NCBI GenBank assembly: GCA_903821255.1
Contig: CAIJKT010000646.1
Location: forward strand, 1 to 15,448
Length of the DNA: 15,448 bases
Direction of reading: 5' to 3'
From: an uncultured Lentisphaeria bacterium
Lineage (GTDB): Bacteria; Verrucomicrobiota; Lentisphaeria; Victivallales; Victivallaceae
Below, piece after piece: positions 1 to 9,200 of this stretch. Every line of letters begins with the position of its first letter. Position 1 is the first letter of the stretch. The translations under genes and the position numbers were made by a program. The notes below the pieces were generated by a model, which did not search any database, had not been told where the DNA came from, and saw only the letters and a list, made by a program, of their open reading frames with translations.

Positions 1-229
1 GCTCCTTGATCATCAGTTCAAAGTCTTCGGCCTTGTAAGTCTTGACCGGAGCATGCTTATACTCGTTTTTAAGTTCCTTGTTCCAGAAATCCATGCGGGT
101 CTGGTTGGTGTCGCAGAACGCTTTCAGTTCCGCGATTTTGGTGTAATCAACCGCGAGGGCCTTGATATACATCGACGACCTTCCTCCGGTTCCAACAAGT
201 ACATACCTTTTCTTCGCTTTTGCTGCCAT
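1..229 (-). CDS. Gfo/Idh/MocA-family oxidoreductase, N-terminal fragment
   Basis: Only the first 76 or so codons lie inside the window; the gene continues past position 1. The protein opens with a short basic stretch, then a beta strand and a dinucleotide-binding turn, YVLVGTGGRSSMY (residues 9-21). An acidic residue follows at the end of the second strand in AFCDTN (D40), as expected for NAD(P) binding. This matches the Rossmann domain of the Gfo/Idh/MocA family, which oxidises or reduces sugars, inositols and related polyols in the cytoplasm. The start at 229 has a GAGGA-like ribosome site close upstream. It begins 32 bp after the LacI-type gene on the same strand, so the two are probably co-transcribed and the regulator probably controls this enzyme. 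The substrate cannot be told from this fragment. Confidence 0.8.
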   Translation of the reverse strand, partial: MAAKAKKRYVLVGTGGRSSMYIKALAVDYTKIAELKAFCDTNQTRMDFWNKELKNEYKHAPVKTYKAEDFELMIKE

Positions 230-261
230 TTTAAAATCCTCATATTGGGGTTAATATCTAT

Positions 262-1221
262 TTAAACGCTTTGGCGTTTGACAAACTTTGTCGGGAAAAC
301 AATCGTTTCCGGCGAGGCTGAACGCCGTTCCGCCAGTTCCACTATTCTTTCATTCACTTCCGCAATCGGGTGCGCCACCGTGCTCAGTGACGGACATGAG
401 TAATTGCCCCAGGGGTCATCATCGAATCCGACGACGGCAATGTCGTCCGGAATCCTGATGCCTTTCTCCCAGGCGTATTTTAAAAAACCGAAAGCCATGC
501 GGTCAGTATCGAAAAACACCGCGTCAGCATTCGATTCCATCAATTTCTTTCCAAGCTTGTAACCGTCCTCAAACTCGCTGCCGCCGGTTTGAATCAATAT
601 TTTTTCAGCGCTTCTGCCGCGGAAGCTGCGGAATGCCTTTTCAACACCCTCGACGCGGTCACTGATGCTTCCGCAGCGGACGATCCGCGACCGGCCGCTT
701 TCCAGCAGAAAGAGAATGGCGTCCTTGATACCGGATGAACGGTCAATTTTTATCTGGTGAAATCGGCAATTCTGCGGAACCTGCGTACAATCAACAAAAA
801 TAAACTGCTGCGGCAGGGAAACGAGCACATCCTCCGGCAGCCAGTTGCGCCAGGCGAACAGCACCACCGTATCCACCATGCCGGCCCATTCGCTGAGCAT
901 CGTTCTTACCGTGTCCCGGGTATCCTGCAAAAGGCCGACAATCGGAAAAAAGTCATGCACTTCCAGCCGTTGCTGCAGATCATGGCTTTTCCTGATGAAA
1001 ATATCATTTTCATTAGTTCCGGTCACAATGCCGACAAAGTTGCTCTTGCGCAGCCGCAAGTTTCTGGCGGCAATATTGGGAATATAGCCCATGCGGGCGG
1101 CGGCCTCCAGAATCTCCTGACGTTTGACGTCGCTGATTCCGGCCTGTTCTTTCAAGGCGCGGTTAACCGTCCGGATTGATACTCCGGCGTCTTCCGCGAT
1201 TTGTTTAAGTGTCACTGCCAT
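262..1221 (-). CDS. LacI-family transcriptional regulator
   Basis: A 319-residue DNA-binding repressor with the usual LacI layout. The N-terminal helix-turn-helix (TLKQIAEDAGVSIRTVNRAL, residues 4-23) is followed by the hinge YIPNIAARNLRLRKS (about 46-60). A periplasmic-binding-protein-like sugar sensor follows, ending with the typical segment GFDDDPWGNYSCPSLSTVAH (265-284). Length is slightly short of the usual 330-350 but complete. The family binds palindromic operators and releases them when a sugar or sugar phosphate binds. A perfect palindrome lies 24 bp upstream on the predicted transcription start, so autoregulation is likely. The downstream Gfo/Idh/MocA gene is the obvious co-regulated target. 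The ribosome site is weak (GAAAG, 9 nt before the ATG). Family assignment is firm; the effector is unknown. Confidence 0.93.
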   Translation of the reverse strand: MAVTLKQIAEDAGVSIRTVNRALKEQAGISDVKRQEILEAAARMGYIPNIAARNLRLRKSNFVGIVTGTNENDIFIRKSHDLQQRLEVHDFFPIVGLLQDTRDTVRTMLSEWAGMVDTVVLFAWRNWLPEDVLVSLPQQFIFVDCTQVPQNCRFHQIKIDRSSGIKDAILFLLESGRSRIVRCGSISDRVEGVEKAFRSFRGRSAEKILIQTGGSEFEDGYKLGKKLMESNADAVFFDTDRMAFGFLKYAWEKGIRIPDDIAVVGFDDDPWGNYSCPSLSTVAHPIAEVNERIVELAERRSASPETIVFPTKFVKRQSV

Positions 1222-1244
1222 AATTTATAACTTTCAATATCTTC

Positions 1245-1256
1245 GCCAACGTTGGC
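1245..1256. promoter_or_regulatory. Candidate LacI-type operator
   Basis: GCCAACGTTGGC is a perfect 12-bp palindrome with a central CG, the form expected for LacI-family operators. It begins 4 bp downstream of the -10 box of the regulator's promoter and covers the predicted start site (about 1254), a position suited to repression of the regulator's own transcript. No second copy was found by eye in the window. Confidence 0.75.
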
Positions 1257-1260
1257 ATTT

Positions 1261-1289
1261 ATTATACATCGCAGAAAAAGTCATGTCAA
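1261..1289 (-). promoter_or_regulatory. Consensus sigma70 promoter of the LacI-type gene
   Basis: On the minus strand, TTGACA (1284-1289) and TATAAT (1261-1266) are both perfect matches, separated by exactly 17 bp. The predicted start near 1254 gives a leader of about 33 nt. Such a strong core promoter makes sense if it is held down by the operator that overlaps its start site. Confidence 0.85.
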
Positions 1290-1326
1290 TGCAATGTTAG
1301 AATTTTTTTTAAATTTAATTAATGAT

Positions 1327-1355
1327 TTGACTTTGGCGCTTATCAGCCGTATGAT
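1327..1355 (+). promoter_or_regulatory. Sigma70 promoter of the ceramidase-like gene
   Basis: TTGACT (1327-1332), a 17-bp spacer and TATGAT (1350-1355) form a near-consensus promoter pointing right. Transcription would begin near 1362, about 25 nt before the ATG at 1387. This argues against the longer reading frame from 1252 and against the ATG at 1351, which lies inside the -10 box. Confidence 0.7.
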
Positions 1356-1386
1356 ACCGGGAACATTAAAGGAACAGCAGACGGCA

Positions 1387-2658
1387 ATGTTTAAACTTGC
1401 AACATTCAAAGTGGACTGCACCCCGCCGGCCGGAACTGTGGTCGGCTTGAATTTCAGCGGCGGCGCGGAATTTATCCGCGATCCGCTCTATCTGCACGGG
1501 TACATTTTTTCAGCCACGGGCGGCAGATATCTGATCGCCTCCATGGATTACTGCGCCCTGCTGCATTCGGCTTATGAGCAATTGCAGACTGCGCTGGCGG
1601 AAGGGGCCGGAACGGCGGTTGAGCATACGGCTGTTCACTGCATCCACCAGCACGACGCGCCGCTGATAGATTTTGAAGCCGCAAAATATATCAATCCGCA
1701 GGCTCATTTGCGTTTTGCCTGGTACCGCGGCATCATTGACAAATGCCGTCATGCCGCGGCCGCGGCATCAGAGAATTTTGTCGAGATTACGGAAACCGGA
1801 TTCAACGAACACCGGATTCACGGTTATGCGTCCAACCGCCGGATGCCGGACAAGGACGGCAGGATTCAAGTCAGGTTGAGCCGCTGTGCCGAACAGGCGC
1901 TGAGAGACCTTCCGGCCGGAACGATTGACCCGATGCTCCGCACCTGCGCTTTCAAAGACTGTTACGGCGGGATAGCGGCAACGCTGAGCTTCTATGCCAC
2001 GCATCCGCAAGTGGCAAACAGCGGCAATAAATTCAGCGCCGACGCGCCGGGCGAAGCCGTCCGGCTGCTGGAGCACGAAATTCCCGACGCAATCCATGGT
2101 TTTTTCACCGGCGCCGGCGGCAATATCACCGCCGGGAAATATACTTCAGCGGATGACCTCGAAGGCAACATTCTGAAGTTCGGGAAAAAACTGGCTGACG
2201 GAATATCGTCAAATATCAAAGGCATGCAATGGGAACCGGCCGGAGACCTCGCATGGCGGAAAGCATCATTTCCTTTCCCCGCCGTGCCGGCGGACAGAAA
2301 TAAACTTGGCGAAATGCTGCAAAAAGATCCCGCCAGCGCTGCTTCAGCCGCCGCGCTGCTTGGCGCCGATGACTTCAATCCGTCTCCGGAATATGTGATC
2401 AACATGCTGCATACCGGCAATGTCAGGCTGATTTTTCTGCCGGGCGAACCGTTTGTGGAATACCAGCTTTTCATCCAGTCGCTGCTTCCCGATGAATTTG
2501 TCGCCGTCGCCGCCAATTGCCGGGACGATTTTCTCTACCTCCCGCTGGCCGCCAGTTTCAATGAAACCGGCGGTTACGAGACCGGTTATTTCTGCCGCAC
2601 CACCCCGGAGTTCGAGCCCCGGTTCAAAGCAGCCGTTACCGGACTGCTTGGCCGGTAA
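1387..2658 (+). CDS. Neutral ceramidase-like hydrolase
   Basis: A 423-residue protein resembling the N-terminal catalytic domain of neutral/alkaline ceramidases, zinc enzymes that cut the amide bond of ceramide. Using the 1387 start, landmarks in order are: FKVDCTPP near the start (family: vDiTPP); the probable zinc motif IHQHDAP (H87, H89); YATHPQVANS...FSADAPGE (His of the HP pair at 206); GFFTGAGGNI (238-247); and FLPGEPFVEYQ near the C terminus, where the family has a glutamate metal ligand. There is no signal peptide and no C-terminal immunoglobulin-like domain, so it is shorter than secreted ceramidases and may act in the cytoplasm on another amide. The open frame extends upstream to 1252, but the promoter at 1327-1355 makes that unlikely. 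AAAGGA lies 13 nt before the start. The gene ends convergent with, and overlapping, the GH95-like gene. Fold assignment is good; the substrate is unknown. Confidence 0.75.
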   Translation: MFKLATFKVDCTPPAGTVVGLNFSGGAEFIRDPLYLHGYIFSATGGRYLIASMDYCALLHSAYEQLQTALAEGAGTAVEHTAVHCIHQHDAPLIDFEAAKYINPQAHLRFAWYRGIIDKCRHAAAAASENFVEITETGFNEHRIHGYASNRRMPDKDGRIQVRLSRCAEQALRDLPAGTIDPMLRTCAFKDCYGGIAATLSFYATHPQVANSGNKFSADAPGEAVRLLEHEIPDAIHGFFTGAGGNITAGKYTSADDLEGNILKFGKKLADGISSNIKGMQWEPAGDLAWRKASFPFPAVPADRNKLGEMLQKDPASAASAAALLGADDFNPSPEYVINMLHTGNVRLIFLPGEPFVEYQLFIQSLLPDEFVAVAANCRDDFLYLPLAASFNETGGYETGYFCRTTPEFEPRFKAAVTGLLGR

Positions 2659-2659
2659 C
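2635..2659. repeat. Inverted repeat carrying both convergent stop codons
   Basis: GTTACCGG (2635-2642) and CCGGTAAC (2652-2659) form a perfect 8-bp stem with a 9-nt loop. Each arm carries the TAA stop of one of the two convergent genes, which overlap by 23 bp. The hairpin could stop transcription from both sides, but no T-run follows on either strand, so its role as a terminator is uncertain. Confidence 0.5.
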
Positions 2660-4885
2660 CGGAGCGAGAACCTTTAGATGATCAATATCTGATTCAAGAA
2701 TGGTGTCTTTGAGAAAATATTCTTCTCCCGGTGCAAATTGAAGTTTAACCACCGTTGCGTCATCCGCCGGTTTCAGCTCCATCGAGCCGCCTTTGAGGCT
2801 TTTAATGTTCAGTGATGTCATTTTACCATTTCTGCGTTCGGCGCTGATCAGGAAAGCTCCCGGCAGACGGACATTTTTGAACGAAATATCCAGCCATTTA
2901 TCGGGAACCGCCGGGAATACATGCACGACTCCCTGTTTCTCATGCACCAGCATTTCAATAATTGCGGTGGCTCCGGCCATTGTGCCGTCAAGCTGCATGA
3001 TTTCGCTGGTCTCTTTCGGTTTCAGCATATCGTTTCGCCGGTGCGCGGTCAGTCCGCGGAATTTCGGCAGATAAGCAGTCGCCAGGCCTTCATTGATGAA
3101 TACTTCCTTCCAGATGTTCAGCAGCAGGGCCGGCGCGTCCTTGAACCCCATCCGGGCCTGGATGATCGCGGCCCAGGGATAGCACCATTCACTCCACTGG
3201 CCCATGCCCCGCACGATCCAGTGGTCGATGGAATTATCAATGATGTGCTGCTGTTCAGGCGAGATATTCTTCAGCGTGTCGAACGGATAGATACAGGCCA
3301 GGTGAGAATGATGGCGGTGGCAGACGTCTAAATCCTGATCCGCCCAGATGGCGATATGTTCACTGCCCGGTTCGCCCGTAAGCGTATATTCCGGAACGCG
3401 CTGTTTAATTTCCCGCCAGACCGGGCGTGGAGGGAGACCGAGAATTTCACCGGCCTCCAGCAGCATGTCCGCCAGCATGTGAATGCAGGCCAGTTGATTG
3501 GACGGATCGCGTCCGGTATTTTGATGAACCATGCGGCCGTCTTTTTTTACCGGGAAAATGCAGCCGTATTCAGCGGAAATGCTCAACGGGATGGACAGCC
3601 TGCCGTTATATTCCTCCAGAGTTTCTTCAAAAACCCGCATGACGCCGTAAATGAACGGATAAGCGCGTTTTTTGAGAAACTCCTTATCCTGCGTGTATTT
3701 GTAATAGAGCCAGTAAAGCCGGGCCGTCCAGCCGCCGCAGGCAAAATCCAGGACGCTGCCGGTGCTGATGCCGCCGCACTGATAACCGCGGTCATCAACG
3801 GCATGGGTCATCAGCAGGCCGTCTTCAATGCCGAACAGATTGCGGGCATTTTCGCGCATCACCCGCTGAAAAGATTCGGATTCCAGCATGTCAAACAACG
3901 GCATCAGGTGTTCAAATTTTCCGGTGGCGAATGCCAGCGTATAAATCTGCTGGATATTGACATTAAAATGATAGTCGCAGCTCCACGGCGCAGTCTGGTA
4001 TTCTTCCAGCCACGGCCCCTGCAGTGCGCATGCAATGCCGCCGGGCCGGGTCGCGCAGGCGAATTTATACATGGCGAACTTGTAAAACCGGTTAAGAAAA
4101 TCTTCCGGAATCCGGATTGCCGGAGTATCTGCCCAGTAATTGCGCCACCAGCCGGCGACGGCTTCAGAGGTGGTTTGAAAATCTTCCGATGCCTTGTTCA
4201 ATACCGGCGCATACCCCAGTTCCAGGGATACCGCAAAGCCGTAATCGGCAGCGCGGCAGAGCGCCGTTACGCCGGGATCGTCCGGACACGCCTGAAACCA
4301 TCCGTCGCCGGTTTCGCCGTTGAGCATTTGCGGCGGGACGTATCCGGCCATCTGCATAAGGTGACCAACCCACTCCCATGCGGGACGGCATTTGACCGCG
4401 GCAATAATATGGTCCGCATCTTCAATCAGCAACTGATTGCCGGAAAGACTTTGGATCAGCCGCATGATGCCGCCGTCTTTTGTCAATACATCCAGACATC
4501 CGGACTGGTATTGAAGTTCGGCTTTGGCCAGTTCGTGTCCCGGCTTCAATTCCAGTTCGAACCGTCCGACCGGCAATCTGGTGGAACTCCAGCCGGTATG
4601 GTATCGGGCCCACATCTGGTGGCGGAATTCCTGGACTTCCTTACGGACGAAACGATTTTGCACCGGCGCTACATCATAAGGATCATATAAGTCCACCAGT
4701 TCCCGGTATGTCTGTCCCGGCATGACACATTCGCCGTAACGATGGTCCCACAGATCCCCGCGGTTCAGCGTGATGCAGAGGCGGCTTCCGCCGCCCCACA
4801 CCAGCGCACCCATATTCCCGTTGCCCAGCGGCACTCCGCAATGCGTCCGGTCCAGCGGGAATTTAAAAACAATGCTGTCTTTCAT
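2636..4885 (-). CDS. GH95-like glycosidase (alpha-L-fucosidase/alpha-L-galactosidase family)
   Basis: A 749-residue protein with the full GH95 plan. An N-terminal beta domain (PLGNGNMGALVWGG, 19-32; LNRGDLWD, 40-47) precedes an (alpha/alpha)6 barrel and a C-terminal beta domain. GH95 enzymes are inverting hydrolases of alpha-L-fucosides or alpha-L-galactosides. Residues matching the known catalytic set of bifidobacterial AfcA are visible: the Asn pair in HFNVNIQQ (N308, N310), the general acid in SISAEYG (E439) and the activating aspartate in QLDGTMAG (D633). Their spacing (131 and 194) is close to that in AfcA (145 and 200). HRHHSHL (523-529) is another family motif. There is no signal peptide, so it should work in the cytoplasm on imported oligosaccharides. 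GGAAG sits 7 nt before the ATG. It lies 48 bp after the esterase gene and appears to close the operon. The exact substrate is not clear. Confidence 0.85.
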   Translation of the reverse strand: MKDSIVFKFPLDRTHCGVPLGNGNMGALVWGGGSRLCITLNRGDLWDHRYGECVMPGQTYRELVDLYDPYDVAPVQNRFVRKEVQEFRHQMWARYHTGWSSTRLPVGRFELELKPGHELAKAELQYQSGCLDVLTKDGGIMRLIQSLSGNQLLIEDADHIIAAVKCRPAWEWVGHLMQMAGYVPPQMLNGETGDGWFQACPDDPGVTALCRAADYGFAVSLELGYAPVLNKASEDFQTTSEAVAGWWRNYWADTPAIRIPEDFLNRFYKFAMYKFACATRPGGIACALQGPWLEEYQTAPWSCDYHFNVNIQQIYTLAFATGKFEHLMPLFDMLESESFQRVMRENARNLFGIEDGLLMTHAVDDRGYQCGGISTGSVLDFACGGWTARLYWLYYKYTQDKEFLKKRAYPFIYGVMRVFEETLEEYNGRLSIPLSISAEYGCIFPVKKDGRMVHQNTGRDPSNQLACIHMLADMLLEAGEILGLPPRPVWREIKQRVPEYTLTGEPGSEHIAIWADQDLDVCHRHHSHLACIYPFDTLKNISPEQQHIIDNSIDHWIVRGMGQWSEWCYPWAAIIQARMGFKDAPALLLNIWKEVFINEGLATAYLPKFRGLTAHRRNDMLKPKETSEIMQLDGTMAGATAIIEMLVHEKQGVVHVFPAVPDKWLDISFKNVRLPGAFLISAERRNGKMTSLNIKSLKGGSMELKPADDATVVKLQFAPGEEYFLKDTILESDIDHLKVLAPVTGQAVR

Positions 4886-4933
4886 TTTTTGTCTTCCAAA
4901 AATTATTAATGTGTTCCGACATTGGCCACCGAC

Positions 4934-6184
4934 CTAGTCCGCCTTTATCCAAAATGATATTGTGACAGGTTTCCCCGCCTCCACAGCAAGATCCCTGTTC
5001 AGTCTGTCCACGCTTGTACACTTGACAAAACCACTGCCGCCGTGCGCCTTCCCGGATTTCACATCATAAACAGGCTTGCCAAGCGGCTGCCACCCGGAAG
5101 GGAGTCCGTTGGAGCCTGCCGTCTCAAAGTCTCCATTTTCAATTGCAACTCCGCCAATTTCCACATCGTCATAGCATACGTACTGATCTTTCATGCCGCC
5201 CATGAAAATAAGCATCACAACACCGGAATTTTTCGGGGTAAAGGTGAAATGACACTTTGTCCACTCGGCTGTCACCGGCTGGGTGGCAACTACAAGTCTC
5301 TGGTCGGCGTTCTCTTTCATCCAGCCGGCCGGGCCGCCGGATACACCATCACTGCCGCGGTCAAAACTCATGGAGACTTTGGAGTTCACTCCAAAGACAT
5401 GTACGCCGGCACTGGTTACGGATATCGCTCCTGCTCCGCTCTTTGCGGGCTGTTGAGCCGGCAACGGGAGTGGAACTTCTCTGCAAAAATCCTTCAGCGG
5501 ACTTGCCGGCTTCTTCAAATCCTTCACGATCAGCCCGGCCATTTTATAGGCCCCCTCCGGCGAGAAATGAGTGCGGTCCGACGGGCGGTAAAAAGATTCG
5601 GACTTGCTCTCCCCTGACTCATTCAGGAGTTTGCCGCTGGATTCATAGAGATCAACGCAGAATACTCCCTTCTCGGCAGCTACCTCGTTCATTGCGTCGG
5701 CATAGGGTTTGAGCTCTGCCGACAGGACTCCGGACTTGTCGAAAACGCGGCGGTGCATCGGAGTGATGAAGACCGGCGTGATGGAGGCGGCTTTCGCGTC
5801 ATCAGCGTATTTTCTAAGGAAATCCTTGTAATTTCCACCCGCAACGGTGGACTCCGCTTTTTCTTTTCCGTGAGAGTCGTTATGACCAAACTGTACAAGG
5901 ACGAACTGAGGTTTGCCAGCCAGAAGTTTTTTCCAGCGCCCTTCCTCAATGAAGGTTTTTGAGCTGCGCCCTCCAACTGCCAGATTTTCGACTTTGCAAC
6001 CGTCGCTCAGAAAGAACCGAATCATCTGGCCCCAGCCGGCAATGTTGTCGCCAGGCTTATAGTTTGCGACGGTGGAATCCCCCGCCAGCGCGATTGTAAC
6101 TTTATCTTCGCCATGTGCGAAAGCTCCCCATGCAACAACCATTATCACAAGAGCAGAGAGCATCATTGATTTAAATTTTGTCAT
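4934..6184 (-). CDS. Secreted rhamnogalacturonan-acetylesterase-like SGNH esterase
   Basis: A 416-residue exported protein. A signal peptide (about 1-23, ending WGAFA before HGEDK) precedes an SGNH/GDSL esterase domain of the CE12 rhamnogalacturonan acetylesterase type. All four blocks are visible: GDST with nucleophile S37, the glycine of LAVGGRSS (G71), N102 in FGHND, and D203/H206 in SDRTHFS. These enzymes remove acetyl groups from pectin backbone or similar glycans so that glycosidases can reach the chain. Residues about 255-416 look like carbohydrate-binding jelly-roll sequence, but the parts seem out of order and the protein stops abruptly at SFWIKAD. AAGGA touches the ATG directly, an unusually short spacing; an upstream GAAAG may serve instead. 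It lies 77 bp after the large glycosidase gene and 48 bp before the GH95-like gene. Esterase call is firm; pectin as substrate is likely but not proven. Confidence 0.87.
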   Translation of the reverse strand: MTKFKSMMLSALVIMVVAWGAFAHGEDKVTIALAGDSTVANYKPGDNIAGWGQMIRFFLSDGCKVENLAVGGRSSKTFIEEGRWKKLLAGKPQFVLVQFGHNDSHGKEKAESTVAGGNYKDFLRKYADDAKAASITPVFITPMHRRVFDKSGVLSAELKPYADAMNEVAAEKGVFCVDLYESSGKLLNESGESKSESFYRPSDRTHFSPEGAYKMAGLIVKDLKKPASPLKDFCREVPLPLPAQQPAKSGAGAISVTSAGVHVFGVNSKVSMSFDRGSDGVSGGPAGWMKENADQRLVVATQPVTAEWTKCHFTFTPKNSGVVMLIFMGGMKDQYVCYDDVEIGGVAIENGDFETAGSNGLPSGWQPLGKPVYDVKSGKAHGGSGFVKCTSVDRLNRDLAVEAGKPVTISFWIKAD

Positions 6185-6261
6185 TCCTTGATTCTTTCAC
6201 ATTTAAATTCGTGTTTTAAAGTTGATTTTCTGAGTTTGTGCTTCCATGTCATATCGATTTT

Positions 6262-9200
6262 TCAACGTTTATAAAGCGCGACATCGCTGACAACCGCATT
6301 ACTGTAATCCTGACGCAGCGTGAAGAACTCAAAATAAACCGGAGCTTTCGCATCAGCGCCGGCAACCGTGAACGGAACTTCATATCTGGTCCAGCGGTCC
6401 CCTGCCGGCAAATCTCCGCCGCTGAAAGTTTTTTCCTTCTCTTTGGACAACCTTACTTTCATCGTATCAATTTTATCCCCTTTGACATAAAATACCAGCA
6501 GATAATCGCCGGCGGCAAGATTAACAGGCTGACCGGTAACGGAACCGCGCCGCAATGTCGGCCCCCAGGAGGGTTCTTCCAGTATCTCAACCTTGATGCC
6601 GGGGCCTTTGCCGAAACCCTCTTTGACTTCATACGCCGTGGTTTTCCTGAGCGCATAATCCAGATTGCTTTTCCATTTGATATTACTATTTTCAAGCATA
6701 TCAGCATTCAATCCCGGTATCTGAAACAGCGGATAATGCGCGCGAAATTTATAAGATTCAAGTTTCGGATCAATCAGCGCGGCTTTAGGTTTAGATTCTT
6801 TGCCGTCTTTTCTGGACAGTTCAAAATTCATCCCGATAATGTTGCCGGCTCCCGGGGACGAGGCGATTTCATCCAGCGGCAGGGAGATCAGCAGCGCATA
6901 ACCGTCCGCTGTTTTTTCCTGCTTTAATACCGCGCCGGATTCGAATGCTTTACCGGATGATGGATTTACAACTTGAATCGTTCTGCCGGTCAGCGACGGA
7001 ACTGCGGCAAAAAGATATTGATTGATTTTTAAATCCGGAATGTTTTTTCCGCCAAAATCATCCAGGCCGATGCGGTTAAACGGGGAGCGGTCAATGAACA
7101 GCTCCAGCGCATCGCCATTCCAGAGATTATTGTCCGGCGACGGCGTGACTGCCGGGTCGCTGACTTCAGCCTTGACCCACAATTTGCCGGAGCCGGTCCA
7201 CAGCGCCAGTTTCGAGCCGTCTGTCATCTGCAACTTGAGTGCGGCGGCTTCCCCGGCGGGAATCGTAAATTCCCCGCTGCCGGCGTATATTGCAATATTA
7301 TCCGCGACTAATTTGCTTTCGCCTTTAAGCCCGGACTTAAAACCGGATTTGGCAAGCTTGAAGCCAACCGGCAAACGTAAATAGTCAGAATCTTTAAAAT
7401 ATAACTTAACTGGAGCAATGTTGTCGTCAAAATCCGCCAGCACCACATTTTTGGAACCGGACAGATTTTCCGCCTCCAGGAAAGTCATATTGCCAAACAT
7501 TCTGCCGCGGATCGCAACCGGACGGGCGGTTTTGAATTCAGCCTGCGTAAAAAGTGAAGTCAAACGGTCTTTAGAACCGGTGGCAAATATCGGATCCAGC
7601 CCGAGTTCGATTTCCTTCTGCGCCGGCAGTTCATTGCCAAAACAGTCGTACAATTTAACTCCAGTGACTGCCGGAAGAATCATCGTCATTCCGCCTGCGC
7701 GGAGCGACCAGATCACGCCGGAACTGTTCCTGCCGTCCCTGTCCGTGAAAATGCCGCAGCGCAACAGTTTATTCGAAAGTTTTATCGGTGTTGTTTCCGA
7801 TTTGCCGTCAAGAAAAGACGAGAGGCTGTTGAGCCCGGCCAGAATATCGTTCGGGCCCAGTTCATTCTGATTTTTGCTGATACTGGTGCTGGGAATGCCG
7901 GTGATGCCGCGCAGGCCGTTCAGCAGACCCAGCAGATAATGACGCTGGACATCTCCGGCGGAAAAGGCCTCCTGCCGGCCGATATCCTGCTTCCGTTTGG
8001 AATTATCGATAAAATACAGTTCCTGCTCCCAGAGCGGAGTTTCCGGAGCGAGAGTTTTTTTCAATTTTTCAATCAGATTGGAATAGCGGAAAAGCACGCC
8101 GTTAATATTGTCCAGACTGGACTGATAAGGGTTGAATGACACGCAGTCAAGATATTTTTCGAACCCGATATTGTGCAGTTTTTCAAGCCATCCGATAAGA
8201 TTATATCCGGCATCGCTGGTGGCATCGCCGGCGATAAGCAAATCCTGCGGGTTCTTCTGCTTAATAATCTCCCAGGCTATTTTCTGCAATATCAAATAAT
8301 CCTGCGGCGTCAGCACCCACTGCGGCTCCACCAGCAGCATCCATTTATTGACCCGGCTGCCGAAATGTTCGGCTGCGCTGTTGACGTGCAGCCGCCAGAT
8401 ATCATCTTTCAGTGTGCGGGGTTCCCGGTCCGGAGTGTCTTTATCAAGTGACCGCCGGGTGTATTTGTCATCATAAAACCAGTTGGGCATGGGACCAATC
8501 TGCACTCCGCCATTCATCCGCCTGGTGGTATAAATCCACCACGCGCCCAGGCTTGGAATCGGCTCAATGCCATACTTTTCCAGCAGTTTGATATCGGCGT
8601 CGATCATGGTAAAATCCATTCTGTCGGGCTGCGGCTGAACTTTCTTCAGGTCAAATGAGACCATCCCGTGTCCAAATCCGCATAACGCATAAAGTTGCGT
8701 TTCCAGATCAATGCCCTGTCTGATTATCAGCGGGCAGTCATTGGAAGGCGTCAATTGATAATAATTCCCGATCGTCCGGAAATGTCCGCCGATGCGTTTG
8801 CGCAACGGAGAAATTGCTTTATCCAGTTTGTGCAGCACTGCAAAATCGCCGCCGGAACTGAAGACCGGTGTGCGGTCAAACACTACTACCGTATTGAAAC
8901 TGCCGTACTGCTTCGGTTGATATTTGACTGAGCCGGTATAAAGTGAACGTCCATCAATGGATTTAAAAGACGCATCCCGGTTCAGCGCTGTTTCGAGAGT
9001 TTCCATATTTTTCAGGAAATAGTCACTGCGGAGATGAAGGCGGATTGGAGCCTTGGCTTCTGAACTGTGCAGCAACGCCTGAATTTTCAATTCAACCGCT
9101 TCATCCGGATAGAAAACACTGATAGAGCGATCACAGGTGATGGCGGCTTCGTTGCATACTGCCGCTTCGGCGGCGTCCGTATAGCAGACCTTTAAATTAT

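Noticed and set aside
53..265. 70-codon plus-strand open frame at the left edge
   Set aside because: Antisense to the Gfo/Idh/MocA start region, which has a clear Rossmann motif and ribosome site on the minus strand.
1252..1386. N-terminal extension of the ceramidase-like protein with a hydrophobic stretch resembling a signal peptide
   Set aside because: It would start at a TTG inside the LacI operator, and the region contains the gene's own -35 and -10 boxes. The conserved family start begins at 1387.
3356..4690. 444-codon open frame on the plus strand
   Set aside because: It lies fully antisense to the GH95-like gene, whose catalytic motifs are intact. The predicted protein has no recognisable fold, so it is a shadow frame.
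6238..6927. 229-codon open frame on the plus strand
   Set aside because: Antisense to the 3' end of the large hydrolase gene, with no ribosome site or family motif.
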